Notes: a model not told the origin generated them from the letters alone. A stretch of DNA of 64,000 bases from Microbacterium sp. NIBRBAC000506063 (GCF_017968845.1 NZ_CP072876.1:558001-622000); one strand, 5' to 3'. Counted from the first letter of the stretch, positions 1 to 10,572 are shown. Numbers and translations are program-made.

Positions 1-1756
1 CGTAGTAGTGGGCGAAGTCGATCGCCTCGGAGACCTCGGGGTCGCCCTGCTCGACGATCTTGCCGCACTCCGAGCCCATGACCTCGAGGAGCTCGCCGCG
101 GCGGCGCTCCATGATGTCGCCGGCGCGGTGGAGGATCTCCGCCCGACCCTTCGCGCCGAGCTCCCGCCAGGCGGCGCCGGCGGCCACCGCCGCCTCGATG
201 ACCTGGTCGACGGCCTCGACCGTGGAGTGGGTGTTCGCCTCGACGGTGTCGTTGCCGAGCGTCGAGTCCTTCATGCGGGAACGGATGGCGCCTGCCCAGA
301 GCCGGTTCGCAGCGAGACTCGGGTCGCTGTCGGGGGTGTTCTCGAACCCGCCGCGCGGGGCGGGCTCCGGCGCCGCGGAGCGGTCCTGCCGGCGATTCGG
401 CTCCGGCACCTCGGTCGGCATGGTCTCGATCGAGGCGAGGAAGCGGTCGCGTTCGCGGGCGAACAGCGCCGGTTCGTCATCGAGGTCGAAGACGGCCGAC
501 ATGAAGTTCTCCTGAGAGGCGCCCTCCTCCAGGCGACGGATGAGATAGGCGATGGCGACGTCGAACTCCTGCGGGTGCACGACGGGCGTGTAGAGCAGGA
601 GCGAGCCGACCGTGCGGCGCACGACCTCCGCCTGCGCCGAGGCCATGCCCAGCAGCATCTCGAACTCGACCCCGTCGGTCGCTCCGCGCTGCTCGGCCAG
701 GAGCCAGGCGAGGGCGATGTCGAAGAGGTTGTGACCGGCGACGCCGATGCGCACGTTCGCGGTGTGCTCCGGACGCAGCGAGTAGTCCAGGACCGCCTTG
801 TACGACGCATCCGACGCCTGCTTGGAGTGCCAGGTCGCCAGGGCCAGCCGTGGGTCTCGGCGTCGACCTGCTCCATCGGCAGGTTCGCGCCCTTGACCAC
901 GCGCACCTTGATCGGGGCGCCGCCGGCGGCGACGCGGGCCGCCGCCCACTCCTGCAGGCGGATCATCGCGGCCAGGGCGTCAGGCAGATAGGCCTGGAGG
1001 ACGATGCCGGCCTCGAGGTTCCGGAACTCCGGCTTGTCGAGGATCGTCGTGAAGACCGCGAGGGTGAGGTCGAGGTCCTTGTACTCCTCCATGTCGAGGT
1101 TGATGAACTTCTCGCCGGCGGCCGCGATCGTGTAGAGCGGGCTGAGTGCCGCCACCGCATGCTCGACGGCCTCTTCGAACGCCCAGGGCTGTGCGGAGCG
1201 ACGGTCGAGGAGACCTTGATCGAGACGTAGTCGACGTCGTCTCGGGTGAGGAGCCTGCGGGTGCCCTCGAGGCGTCGGGCGGCCTCTTCCTGCCCGAGGA
1301 TCGCCTCGCCGAGGAGGTTGATGTTGAGCCGGACGCCGTCGTCCTTGCGGATGTGGGCGATGGCCTTTCCGAGCTTGGCGTCGGTGGCGTCCACGATGAG
1401 GTGACGGACCATGCCGCGCAGCACCCGGCGGCTGATCGGGACGACGATGCCCGGCAGGATCGGGGCGACGAAGCCGCCGAGGCCGATGAGCGTGCGCAGC
1501 GTCCACGGCAGGAAGGCCGGGGTCAGCGGCACGAGGTCGCGGAGGTTGCGGGCGGCGACGCCGAGGTCCTCCGGACGCACGACGCCGTCGACGAAGCCGA
1601 CCGTGAAGGCCAGGCCGTTCTCGTCGCGGAGGACGCCGGCGAGACGTTCCGCCGCCTTGTCGACGGGATCTCGCGGCTCTCCTCGAGCCAGCGCTGGACG
1701 AGGGCGACGGCGTCGTCCGCCAGCTCGGTCATCTGGTCGGAAACGATCATCGACAT
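1..1756 (-). CDS. putA: Bifunctional proline dehydrogenase / delta-1-pyrroline-5-carboxylate dehydrogenase, partial (C-terminus beyond the window), frameshifted
   Basis: Oxidises proline to glutamate in two steps (FAD-dependent proline dehydrogenase, then NAD-dependent aldehyde dehydrogenase). The ATG at 1756 has an AAGGAG box 5 bases upstream. Visible proline-dehydrogenase blocks in order are LNINLLGEAILG, YVSIKVSS, IVLQAYLPDA, VRVVKGANLPMEQV, AGHNLFD, FEMLLGMA and LLLYTPVVH. A linker follows, then the start of the aldehyde-dehydrogenase domain (SRMKDSTLGNDTVEANTHS and AEILHRAGDIMERR), which runs off the left edge. There is no N-terminal DNA-binding domain. Three frame changes (near 1655, 1195 and 850) are each explained by one C missing from a C run, so this is probably an intact gene with sequence errors. 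It is divergent from a LysR gene that probably controls it (inference). Confidence 0.9.
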
Positions 1757-1887
1757 GGGGTCTCCTTGCTGAAGGGCACGCCTGTCGTGCCGGGGCGCTC
1801 CTCCCAGTGTCCTCCCGGTGATACTTTATGAAAAGCGCACGTAAACGATGATGACCGTTCGGTTTCATCGAATGAATGGAGGATGCC
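1757..1887. promoter_or_regulatory. putA/lysR divergent intergenic region with a LysR-box-like palindrome
   Basis: This 131-bp spacer separates the divergent putA and LysR starts and is AT-rich compared with its surroundings (ACTTTATGAAAAGC and following). TTCG-N7-CGAA at 1858-1872 is a small dyad of the T-N11-A type that LysR proteins bind. Site and role are inferred from position and symmetry only. Confidence 0.4.
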
Positions 1888-2773
1888 GTGTTCGAGCTGC
1901 GACGCCTGCGCCTGCTGCATGAGCTCTCCCTGCGCGGCACGATCGCGAGCGTCGCCGAGGCGCTCTCCTACAGCCCGTCCACGGTCTCCCAACAGCTCTC
2001 CCAGCTCGAGCGCGAAGCCGGAGTGCCGCTGCTCGAGCCCGTCGGGCGCCGTGTTCAGCTCACCGACCACGGACGGCGCCTGGCCGCCCATGCCGCCCGC
2101 ATGCTCGAGCTCGACGAGGAGGTCCGCGCCGACCTCGCCCGCGCCGGGCACTCGCAGGTCCGAGTGCGGATCGCGGTCATGCCCACCGCGGCCCACGCCC
2201 TCGTGCCCGCGGCGCTGACCAGACTCGCCGCCGATGCCCCGGGCTGCGCCTGGAGGTCGTCGAGATGGCGCCCGAGGAGGCCCTGTTCGAGCTCTCGGCA
2301 CGGGCCTTCGACCTCGTCGTGGCCGAGCAGTACCCGGGGCAGGCGCGCGAGTACGGCGAGGGCGTCGAGCGCACCCTGCTCGGGTGGATCCCATCCGGAT
2401 CGCCGTGCCACGGGAGACCCGGCCCAGCATCTCAGCGACCTCCGCTACCGCGAGTGGATCCTCGAACCGCGCGGCGCGGCCGTGCGCCAGTGGGCGGTGC
2501 AGCAGTGCCGCGGCGCCGGCTTCGAACCCGATGTCCCCTACGAGGCGACCGATCTGACGGCGCATGTGCGCCTGGTCGCCGCCGGCCACGCCGTCGCGAT
2601 GCTGCCCGATCTCATCTGGAGCGGAGACCGCGCGAGCGTGAAGCTCATCGACCTGCCGGGCCCCGGTGCGCGAGATCTTCGCGGCCGCCCGCTCGTCCTC
2701 GCACGGAAGTGCGGCGATCGAGAGCGTGCGGACGGCGCTGGCCGAGGCCCTGGCCACGCACGTCGCACGGTGA
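1888..2773 (+). CDS. LysR-family transcriptional regulator (frameshifted)
   Basis: The N-terminal winged helix-turn-helix is clear (residues about 1-65: FELRRLRLLHELSLRGTIAS, then SYSPSTVSQQLSQLEREAG). It is followed by an effector-binding domain that ends in a typical LysR segment (REWILEPRGAAVRQW, then LVAAGHAVAMLPDL). I choose GTG 1888 because GGAGG lies five bases upstream; the in-frame ATG at 1876 has no comparable site. The frame changes near 2242 and near 2385 (CTCGGG, where a G seems missing) and again near the 3' end, after which the original frame resumes, so the protein is probably whole. The gene is divergent from putA and converges on the hydratase gene 8 bp away. Control of putA is the simplest inference; control of the mva operon is an alternative. 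Confidence 0.8.
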
Positions 2774-2781
2774 GCGGACGG

Positions 2782-3598
2782 TCACGTCCAGGACACCTCG
2801 GCGGTCGCCAGCACGACGTCCTCGTCGTCGAGCGCCGTGACGCGGGTCGTCCCGGCATCCGTCGATCCGGCGAGCCGGATGCGGCGATCCACCAGCACGG
2901 GTGCGATCGCCCGCACCGTCAGCGTCGCCGGCATCCGACCGGGCGCATGCCGGCGGGCCGCGTCCATCAGGAGGATGCGCGTGAGCGGCCCATGCACGAG
3001 GAGGTCCGGCAGGCCTTCGACGTCGCGCGCCCAGGCACGGTCGTAGTGGATGAGGTGCGTGTTGAAGGTGAGCGCGGAGAAGCGGAAGAGCTGCCGGGCG
3101 TCGAGGACGAGCTCATCGACCCAGTCGGCCTTCGCCGCGGCCTCCGCATCGGTGCGCGGCGGGCGCACCGGCGCGGCGGGGTCCGCCGCCTCGAGGAAGA
3201 CGTCGTGCCAGACGCTGCGCACCGCGACCTCGCCGCCCATGGCGAACTCGCGCTCGATGTCGGCGAAGACGAGGCGCCCGGTCGATCCGGCCTTCTCCAC
3301 GACGGGGCCGGCGGTCGCGGTCTGCGTGACGGCGTCGCCGATGTGGATCGGATGCAGGAACGCGGTCTCCTCGCCGCGTACATCCGTCGCGGCAGGTCGA
3401 TCTCGGGCAGGACGCCGTCACGGGCCGGGGTGCCGTCCGGACGCAGATCGGCCATGGCGACGGCGAAGGGGAAGAAGAACCCTCCCAGCCGGGCGGCAGC
3501 GCATCGCCCTCGGCGCGTGCCGGCTCGGCCGCGGCGAAGGTCCCGCGATAGGCCTCGACCGTCGCGGTGAGGATCTGCTCGGTGCGCACGACGCTCAC
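2782..3598 (-). CDS. MaoC/FAS1-like double hot-dog acyl-CoA hydratase, mesaconyl-C4-CoA hydratase type (frameshifted)
   Basis: Last gene of the mvaA-mvaB-CoA-transferase operon. Two hot-dog halves are visible. The N-terminal half has the HPIHIGDAV-type segment. The C-terminal half has FNTHLIHYDRAWA followed by LPDLLVHGPL, the active-site block of mesaconyl-C4-CoA/3-methylfumaryl-CoA hydratases and their relatives. The GTG start at 3598 overlaps the stop of the CoA-transferase as GTGA, so translation is probably coupled. Frame changes near 3480 and 3378 lie in G/C runs and look like sequence errors. In this context the substrate could be 3-methylglutaconyl-CoA (hydrated to HMG-CoA) rather than mesaconyl-CoA; this is inference from neighbours, not from residues. 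Confidence 0.75.
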
Positions 3599-4822
3599 GG
3601 CAGCACTCCCGCGCCCCGCAGTTCGGCGATGCGCTCGGGACTGTAGCCGGCGAAGGTCGTGAGCACCTTGTCCGCATGCTCGGCGAGACGGTTCGCCGTC
3701 CGTGCAGGGGTCGCCGGTGTCGCGCTGAGCTTGATGGGCTGGCCGAACATGCGCAGCGTGCCGAGATCGCCGTAGTCGGCGCTGACGATCATGTCGCGCT
3801 CGGCGGTGCCCGGATCGTCCACGACCTCGCCGATCGTCTTGATCGCCGTGAGGGGACGACGTCGCCGGCCAGCTCCTCCAGCTCCGTCTTCGTGCGGCCT
3901 GTGAGCCAGCCCGCGACGATCGGCTTCACCCGCCGTTCGTACACCTCGGGGTCGAAGCGCTTGCGCATCGTGTCGATCTCGGGGTCGTCGGCGACCTCGG
4001 GTGTGCCGAAGAGCACGCAGCTGGCCCGCCAGAGCTTGTCGGTGTAGGCGCCGAAGAAGACCTGCCCGTCGGCGCAGTCGAACAGTTCGTAGGGGCGGAC
4101 CCAGGCGTGCTCGTTGCCGGCCGGAGAGGCGACCTTGCCGCCCAGGGTGTAGTCGACCACGGCGGTCTCGGTCAGGGCCAGGATGCTGTCGACCTGGGCG
4201 ACGTCGACGAGCTGCCCCTCGCCCGTGCGCTCGGCGTGCCGCAGGGCCGCCAGCGTCCCGATGACGGCGAACAGGGTCGCGGAGAGGTCGCCGATCGTGA
4301 CACCGACCCGCACGGGCGGCTGACCGGGGTAGCCGTTCATCGACCACATGCCGCCCGCGGCCTGAGCGGTGTTGTCGAAGGCGGGTCGGCGACTGCGCGA
4401 ACCGGTCTGCCCGTAGCCGGAGATGGCGACGTAGACGAGCTTGGGGTTGATCTCGCGGAGCACGTCGTAGCCGACGCCGAGCTTGTCCATCGTGCCCGGG
4501 CGAAAGTTCTCCACCAGGATGTCGGCCGAACGCACGAGGTCCTTGAGCACCGCGGGTCCCTCCGGCGTGGCCAGGTCCAGCCCGACGCCGAGCTTTCCCC
4601 GGTTGTACTGGGCGTAGTAGGCGCTGAACTCCTCCTCTCCGTCGCTGAGGTAGGGCGGGAAGCCGCGGGAGACGTCGGGGTCGCGCGGATTCTCCAGCTT
4701 GATGACCGTCGCGCCGAGGTCGGCAAGCGTCTGGGCGGCGTAGGGCCCGCCAGCACGCGGGACAGGTCGAGGACCACGACCCCGGTGAGCGCTCCGGGTG
4801 AGGGCTGGGCGTTCTCGTTCAT
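3595..4822 (-). CDS. Class III CoA-transferase, CaiB/BaiF family (frameshifted)
   Basis: Transfers CoA between carboxylic acids. Family blocks visible: VVVLDLSRVLAGP near the N-terminus, then ENPRDPDVSRGFPP, ILVENFRPGTMDKLG, VAISGYGQTG, and GVTIGDLSAT with the catalytic Asp of the GD motif. Length about 408 residues, normal for the family. ATG 4822 is preceded by AGGAGG nine bases upstream; the nearer ATG at 4830 would be too close and hits a stop. Frame changes near 4748 and 3855 are in G/C runs. It lies 4 bp downstream of HMG-CoA lyase and overlaps the hydratase. Known class III relatives activate 3-hydroxy-3-methylglutarate or glutarate with succinyl-CoA, which would fit this operon (inference). 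Confidence 0.85.
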
Positions 4823-4826
4823 GTCG

Positions 4827-5802
4827 TCATGCCTCCTGGATCGATGATGAGGTCGTCTCGTCGAGACCGGCCGCGGCCAGCGCGGCGGCCACCCGCGAGG
4901 GCGCCCGGATGCCGCGGACCCGTGCGAGCCACTGCGTCGTCGCGGCGAGCGCCCGAAGGTCCAGGCCGGTCTCGATCCCGAGTCCGTGCAGCATCCACAC
5001 GAGGTCCTCCGTGGCGAGGTTACCGGTCGCCCCCTTCGCATAGGGGCATCGCCCCAATCCGCCCGTCGAGGCGTCGAACTCGGCGACGCCCAGCTGCAGG
5101 GCGGCGTGGACGTTGGCGAGGGACTGCCCGTAGGTGTCGTGCAGGTGGAGCGCGAGATGCTCCACGGGGACGCCGGCATCGCGCACGGCGCCGACGACCC
5201 GCCGGGTCTGCCCGGGCGTTCCGACGCCGATCGTGTCGCCGAGAGCGATCGTGCGGGCGCCGGCCGAGTGGAGTCGCGCGGCGAGATCGGCGACGACCTC
5301 CGTGGGGACCGCCCCTCCCAGGGGTCGCCGAAGGACATCGACACATAGGCCCGGGTGCGCAGGGAGTGGTCGGATGCCGCGGCGATCACCTCCTCGGCGC
5401 GCTCGAGCGCGCCGGCCAGCGAGGCGTTCAGGTTCGCCCTGGCGAAGGACTCCGTCGCGCTGACCACCACCGCGACCTCGTCGAAGCCGGCCGCCCTCGC
5501 CCTGTCGAAGCCGCGGAGGTTCGGCACGAGGGCCACGCCGCGCGCGCCCCGGGGGTCTCGAGCGCGGCGGCGACGTCTGCGGCATCCGCCAACTGGGGAT
5601 CCAGGTGGCCGGAACGAAGCTCGTCACCTCGAGGTCGCGCACCCCTGCCGCGTACAGACGGCGACAGAACTCGACCTTCACGCTCGTGGGCACGATGTCG
5701 GCCTCGGCCTGGAGCCCGTCGCGGGGTCCGACCTCGTAGACGGTCACGCGCGGGGCAGGCCCGGCTCGGGAGTCGGGGGATGCGGAGGGCGGGAATGCTC
5801 AT
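4827..5802 (-). CDS. mvaB: Hydroxymethylglutaryl-CoA lyase (frameshifted)
   Basis: Cleaves HMG-CoA to acetyl-CoA and acetoacetate. The TIM-barrel signature VYEVGPRDGLQAE lies near the N-terminus (catalytic Arg-Asp). EVTSFVPATW, LHLHDTYGQSLANV (metal-binding His-x-His) and the C-terminal glycine loop GGLGRCPYAKGATGN with its reactive Cys are all present. The ATG at 5802 overlaps the mvaA stop as ATGA, which argues for this start. It then needs a one-base correction between 5748 and 5766, where a C run appears one base too long; a GTG at 5747 is the alternative start. Further frame changes lie near 5590, 5553 and 5320. The reductase-lyase pair matches mvaA-mvaB of mevalonate-degrading Pseudomonas. 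Confidence 0.88.
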
Positions 5803-7079
5803 GCCCGGTCGCCGACCGCGCGCAGCTCGGCCAGCACCTCCTGCGCGTCCTCGACGCGGATGCGGCGCTCGGCGACGATCCGTGCGGCGACGGCGCCGAT
5901 CTCCTCGACCGTGGCACCGGCGCTCGCGGCGATCGTGCGCGCGTGCAGGGTCATGTGTCCGCGCTGGATGCCCTCGGCGGCGAGAGCGCGGCAGGCGGCG
6001 AGGTTCTGGGCGAGGCCCACGGCGGCGATGGCGGCGGCGAGCTCCCTGGCCGTCTGCACGCCGAGCAGCCTCACCGCCGCCTGCGCGGTCGGATGCGCGC
6101 GGGTGGCGCCGCCGACGAGACCCACGGCCAGCGGCACCTCCAGCGTGCCGACCAGGTTGCCGTCGGCGTCCTTCTCGAAGGAGGAGAGGGCGCTGTAGCG
6201 GCCGTCGCGGACGGCGTGGGAGTGGCATCCGGACTCGACCGCGCGGGTGTCGTTGCCGGTGGCCAGGACGACGGCGGTGATGCCGTTCATGATGCCCTTG
6301 TTGTGCGTCGCGGCCCGGTAGGGGTCGGCGGTCGCGAAGGCGCTCGCTGCGACGATGTCGTCGACGACCTGCGCACCGCCGAGCAGCTCGGCGTCGAAGA
6401 CGGCGCGCGCGCGGGCGAGACGACGCTCGGCCTTGTTGGTCAGGATGCGCAGCAGCGTGCGGGCGCCCGCGATCTCTGCGACGCGCGGTGCGAGGGCCTC
6501 GGCCATCGTGTTGACGGCGTTGGCGCCCATCGCGTCGCGCACGTCGACGTGCAGATGCACGATGACCTGGGTGCCCCTGTCCGTGGGCAGGACGCGCACC
6601 GACACGTCCTGCGCGCCGCCGCCGAAGCGGACGAGCACGGGATCCTGTTCGTTCGCGAGCGCGAGCAGCTCGTCGCGCGCCTCGAGGAGGCGCAGACGCG
6701 TCGCCTCCGGGTCGACCGCGTCGAGCACCTGGATCTGCGCGATCATGATGTCGCCGGAGTGAGAGGTGCGGAAGCCGCCGTGCACGCGGGCCATGCGCGC
6801 CGCGTTGGACGCCGCGGCGACGACGCTCGGCTCCTCGGAGGCCATGGGGATGAGGCGGTCGACGCCGTCGATCGTGAAGTTGGTGGCGATCCCGACCGGG
6901 ATCGAGATCGTCCCGACGACGTTCTCGATCATGTGGTCGGCCTGCGCCAGCGACAGGCCGCCCGCCGGCTGCAGAGCGGCGAGAGCGTCCTGCTCCAGTC
7001 CGGCTGCCTCAGCGACCAGCGCGAGGCGCTCCTGCGGGGTGTGGTCGCGAAGACCTGGGATCCGGCTGTTCGTCGGCAT
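5799..7079 (-). CDS. mvaA: Class II (degradative-type) HMG-CoA reductase
   Basis: Intact 426-residue protein interconverting mevalonate and HMG-CoA. Motifs: ENVVGTISIPVG (52-63), EEPSVVAAAS with the catalytic Glu83, DAMGANAVNT (182-191), THNKGIMNG with Lys261, GNDTRA with Asp277, GGATRAHPT (323-331) and GHMTLHAR (374-381) with the catalytic His. There is no membrane segment, as expected for class II. An AGGAGG box lies eight bases before ATG 7079. It is the first gene of a four-gene operon with HMG-CoA lyase, a CaiB-type CoA-transferase and a hydratase. In an organism making isoprenoids by another route such a pair is catabolic; the window cannot show whether a biosynthetic mevalonate pathway exists elsewhere. 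The 188-bp gap to the divergent hydrolase gene must hold the promoter. Confidence 0.95.
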   Translation of the reverse strand: MPTNSRIPGLRDHTPQERLALVAEAAGLEQDALAALQPAGGLSLAQADHMIENVVGTISIPVGIATNFTIDGVDRLIPMASEEPSVVAAASNAARMARVHGGFRTSHSGDIMIAQIQVLDAVDPEATRLRLLEARDELLALANEQDPVLVRFGGGAQDVSVRVLPTDRGTQVIVHLHVDVRDAMGANAVNTMAEALAPRVAEIAGARTLLRILTNKAERRLARARAVFDAELLGGAQVVDDIVAASAFATADPYRAATHNKGIMNGITAVVLATGNDTRAVESGCHSHAVRDGRYSALSSFEKDADGNLVGTLEVPLAVGLVGGATRAHPTAQAAVRLLGVQTARELAAAIAAVGLAQNLAACRALAAEGIQRGHMTLHARTIAASAGATVEEIGAVAARIVAERRIRVEDAQEVLAELRAVGDRA

Positions 7080-7267
7080 TGGCCGACCTCCTTAGACATT
7101 CTCTGCGACGAGTCGTCTGGTGATGTTCGTCAGAGAAGACGTTAGAAGTGCCCGCGAGTTGCGACGATGGACTGAGCGCTCATTGATCAGCACTCTCTGT
7201 GTGTTCTTCTCACATGCACTTCACGATCTGCACCGCTCTAGGCTCGGTGCTGACGAAAGGACATTCG

Positions 7268-8118
7268 ATGCCGTTTGCAGAGTCCGATGGGGTGCAGCTC
7301 TACTACGAGACCAGCGGAGATCCCGCCAACCCGACGCTCGTGCTCATCTCGGGCGGCGGAGCACAGATGCTCAGCTGGGACGACCGGCTCGTCGCGATGC
7401 TCGTCGCCGAGGGTCTGCGCGTCGTACGATTCGACAATCGTGACACCGGCCTCTCCCAGCGATTCGGTGGCGAGGACGACGTCGACGGCGGCTACGAGCT
7501 CCTGGATCTCGCGAGCGACGTGCTGCGCATCCTCGACGATCTCGGTGTGGAGTCGGCCCACGTGGCGGGCCACTCCATGGCGGGATGATGGCGCAGATGC
7601 TCGCGATCCACCATCCCGAGCGGGTACGCAGCATCGGGCTGCTCTCGACGATCCCCGGCCGGACGGCGGCTACGTGCTCCACGGCCCGCGCGACGAGCTC
7701 AGCGAGCCCCCGGTCCGCGTCACGCGTGAGCAGGCCGTCGCCTGGGCGGCGGCCGCCGTCGCCGCCGCCCGCCGCGCCGCTACGACCCCAGGTGGAGTGG
7801 CACACGCAGAAGGCCGGCGAGGCCTATGATCGCGGCTACGCGCCCGAGGGCTTCGCCCGGCAGTGGGCTGCGCTGCGGCGCGCCCCCGAGCGACTCGAGC
7901 AGCTGCGCTCGGTCACCGTTCCCGCGCTCATCTTCCACGGGCGCGACGACGAGCTCCTGCACTGGCGGGCCGCCGTGGACATGGCCGACGCGCTCCGGCA
8001 CGCCGAGCTGCAGGTGCATCCCGAAGTCGGACACCTCATCCCCCATGAGCTGTGGCCGGAGCTGGTCTCTGCCCTCGCACGGACCGCGCAGCGCGGCGAG
8101 GAAGCACGCGGGCGCTGA
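7268..8118 (+). CDS. Alpha/beta-fold hydrolase (frameshifted)
   Basis: Typical alpha/beta hydrolase of about 285 residues. An oxyanion-side block LVLISGGGAQMLSWD and the VVRFDNRDTGLS segment are followed by the nucleophile elbow G-H-S-M-(G)-G, the acid in LIFHGRDDELLHW and the base in PEVGHLIPHE. The ATG at 7268 follows GAAAGGA. The elbow reads ATGGCGGGATGA where ATGGGCGGGATGATG is expected, so a single G is missing near 7580. Two further frame changes fall near 7665 and 7785. The pattern matches the other errors in this window, so I do not treat it as a pseudogene. Substrate unknown; divergent from mvaA and possibly sharing its control region. Confidence 0.8.
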
Positions 8119-8242
8119 GTCGAAGACCTCCTCTGTGGCCGTCCTGTGCTGGAGGCACGGCGATCGCAGGACTTGATATGTGAAGCACACATGCTCGACA
8201 CTGAGACCTCCGGCATCCGACACCGCCAAGGAGGTCACGGTC

Positions 8243-10157
8243 ATGGCCGAACCTCGCATCTCCGCCGTCGCCGCTCTCATCGACGCGACGGTCAATGCCG
8301 AGGATCTGCATCCGACCGCAGTCGGCGACGCACTGGGCGCGCTCGGCATCACCGGCACCGCAGCCGTGGAGGTCTCCGAGCGGATGCATCGCGTCCAGCG
8401 GGAACACGCGCGTCTGCGGCGGCGCGAGCACGAGCTCTCGGCGCTCTTCTCCAGCGCCCGCGAGCTGGCCGAGCTCCGTGACATCGACGCGGTTCTGCGC
8501 CGGCTCGTGCAGCGCGCGCACGAGATGATGGGCGTGGACGTCGCCTACCTGTCGGAGTTCGACCCGATCACCCGAGAGCTCCGCGTCCGAGAGACGAGCG
8601 GCTCGGTCAGCGAGTCCTTCCAGTCCCTGCGCGTGCCACCGGGACGCGGGCTGGCCAGCGTCGTCGTGGAGTCTCGGGCTCCGCAATGGGTCGCGCAGTA
8701 CTCCGATTATGCGCGCGATCGGCACGACGAGGGCATCGACGACGCCGTGGCGGCCGAGGGGCTCGTCGCCCTGCTGGGCGTGCCGATGCTGACCAGCGAC
8801 GACGTGCTCGGCGTGCTCTTCGTCGCCAACCGGGAGGAGAAGAGCTTCACGCCCGAGGAGATCTCGCTGCTGTCCGCGCTCGCCGACCATGCCTCGGTGA
8901 TCCTTCAGACCACACAGATCTTGGACGAGCTCCAGGCATCCGAGAACAAGACGCGCGGCGCGCTCGAGCGTCTGACGGCGCATCTCGCCGAGCGCGACCG
9001 AGCGAACACCGTCCACCAGGAACTCGTCCAGGCGGTGCTCGCCGGCGGCGGCTTCTCCCCCGTGGCAGAGACGCTGGCGTCCGCCCTCGACCGCGCCGTG
9101 GCCATCATCGATGAGCACGAGCAGGTGCTCGCCGCCGCGGCATGCCGCTGTCGCCGGGGATGCTCGAGCCCACCGATGCCCTGCGCGAGGCGATCGAGAC
9201 GAGCAGCCGCTCCGGGCACTGCGTCCTGGTGGAGAGTGACGGCGTCTCGGCCGTCGCCGCGGTCACCGCGGGCGCACAGCGCTTCGGCGCCATCCTCCTC
9301 GGCGCAGGGGATCTGACGCTCGGCTCCGTCGACGTGCGCACGATCGAGCGTGCGGCGCAGGTCGTCTCGCTCATCCAGCTCCAGCAGGAGGCCGCCTCCG
9401 GAGCCGACCATCGCCTGCGCAGCGAGTTGATCGGCGACATCCTCGACGACGTGCCCGAACGCCGGTCGGATGTCGAGCGGCGCGCCCGGCGGCTCGGTGT
9501 CGACCTTCCCGCGCTCGACGCCCTCCTGCTGCTGGCCGTGCCCGGAGAGCAGCACGGCGCGGCCGCCCGTGCCCTGGCGCTGCATGTCGGCGAGCGCGCA
9601 CTGATCGGCCAGTACCGCGGCTTCGTCGTGGCCGCCTATCCTTCGGAGCGCACCGCCGTCGATGCCGCCGCTCTGCGCAGCAGCGTCGCCCGCGCCATCG
9701 GAGACTCGGTCACCGCCGTCTCCCCGCCTCCCGCGACCGGCTCCCTGCCGCGGGCCTTCTCCGCCGCCATGCGCACCGCCCGCCTGCTGGCGGCGCTGGG
9801 GTCACCGATGTCGCGACCTCCACAGACGAGTACCTGCCCTACTCCTCGATCCTCGATGCCGACGCGCGCGGACTCGCCGCCTTCCTGGAAGCCACGATCG
9901 GCGCCGTGCGCAGATACGACGCCGAGCGCCACACCGACCTGCTGGGCACGCTCCGCGCCTTCGTGCGCAACAACGCCAGCCCGACGCGCACCGCCCGGAC
10001 GCTCAGCTTTCACACGAACACGATCCTCCAGCGGCTGGAGCGTCTGGATCAGATCCTCGGCGAAGGCTGGCGCGACGACGAGCGGATGTTCCGCATCGGC
10101 GTCGCCGTGCGCCTGGACGAGCTCCGCGAAACGCTCACGCCTCCGCGCGTGGACTGA
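8243..10157 (+). CDS. GAF-domain regulator with C-terminal PucR/CdaR-type helix-turn-helix (frameshifted)
   Basis: About 637 residues. N-terminal helical segment, then a GAF sensor domain (about residues 85-250, including MMGVDVAYLSEFDP, LRVPPGRGLASVV and LLGVPMLTSDDVLGVLFVAN). A second domain follows, and then the C-terminal PucR-type HTH (about 575-635: LLGTLRAFVRNNASPTRTA, then HTNTILQRLERLDQILG). ATG 8243 has AAGGAGG eight bases upstream. Frame changes near 9140 and near 9800; at the latter CTGGGGTCACC should have one more G. It overlaps the 3' end of the cupin gene by 23 bp on the opposite strand. Regulators of this type often control nearby catabolic genes, so the cupin and amine oxidase are plausible targets (inference). 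Confidence 0.82.
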
Positions 10158-10572
10158 GATCCGCCTCGAAGGGCTCCACGCCGGTCTGCGTGAAGGGGTT
10201 CTGCCCAGCGGGGCCGAACACGAGGATGAGTTCGGCGGCGGCATCCGATTCGTTCCGCACGCCATGCCGCATGCCCTGCGGAGCATAGAAAGCGTCGCCG
10301 GCGCGGAGGGTCGAGCTCTCGGTGCCGGCGGTGATCACGACCTCGCCGCGCGTGACGATGTACATCTCGTCCGAGCTGCCCTCGGAGCAGCTGCCCTCGT
10401 CGCCTTCGAGGTGATAGTGCTGCCCCTCTTCCGCCCGGGTTCGAGGGTGTACAGCATGACCGAGATCGGCAGGTTCGAAGTCTCCTTGAAGTACCACTCG
10501 ATGCCGATCGTGCCGTTGCCGCGGTACAGCGCCCACTCGTGGGCGTTGCCTCCCCTGCGTTGGATGCGCATG
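10135..10572 (-). CDS. Cupin-domain protein (frameshifted)
   Basis: Small single-domain cupin of about 146 residues. Motif 1 is partly visible as GQHYHLEGDEG, followed by DEMYIVTRGEVVITAG, and motif 2 as GDAFYAPQGMRHGVRN; the histidines would bind a metal. I choose ATG 10572 (MRIQRRGGNAHEW) with AGGTGAG upstream. Near 10440 the frame slips by one in a CCCGGG context. It lies about 150 bp downstream of the sarcosine-oxidase-like gene on the same strand, and may form a unit with it. Function unknown: it could be an enzyme or a small-molecule sensor. Confidence 0.72.
   Translation of the reverse strand, partial: HAHPTQGRQRPRVGAVPRQRHDRHRVVLQGDFEPADLGHAVHPRTRAEEGQHYHLEGDEGSCSEGSSDEMYIVTRGEVVITAGTESSTLRAGDAFYAPQGMRHGVRNESDAAAELILVFGPAGQNPFTQTGVEPFEADLSPRAEA

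Noticed and set aside
5747..5747. GTG 5747 as the start of HMG-CoA lyase
   Set aside because: It would avoid one frame correction, but ATG 5802 overlaps the mvaA stop as ATGA, the usual coupling in this operon, so I prefer 5802.
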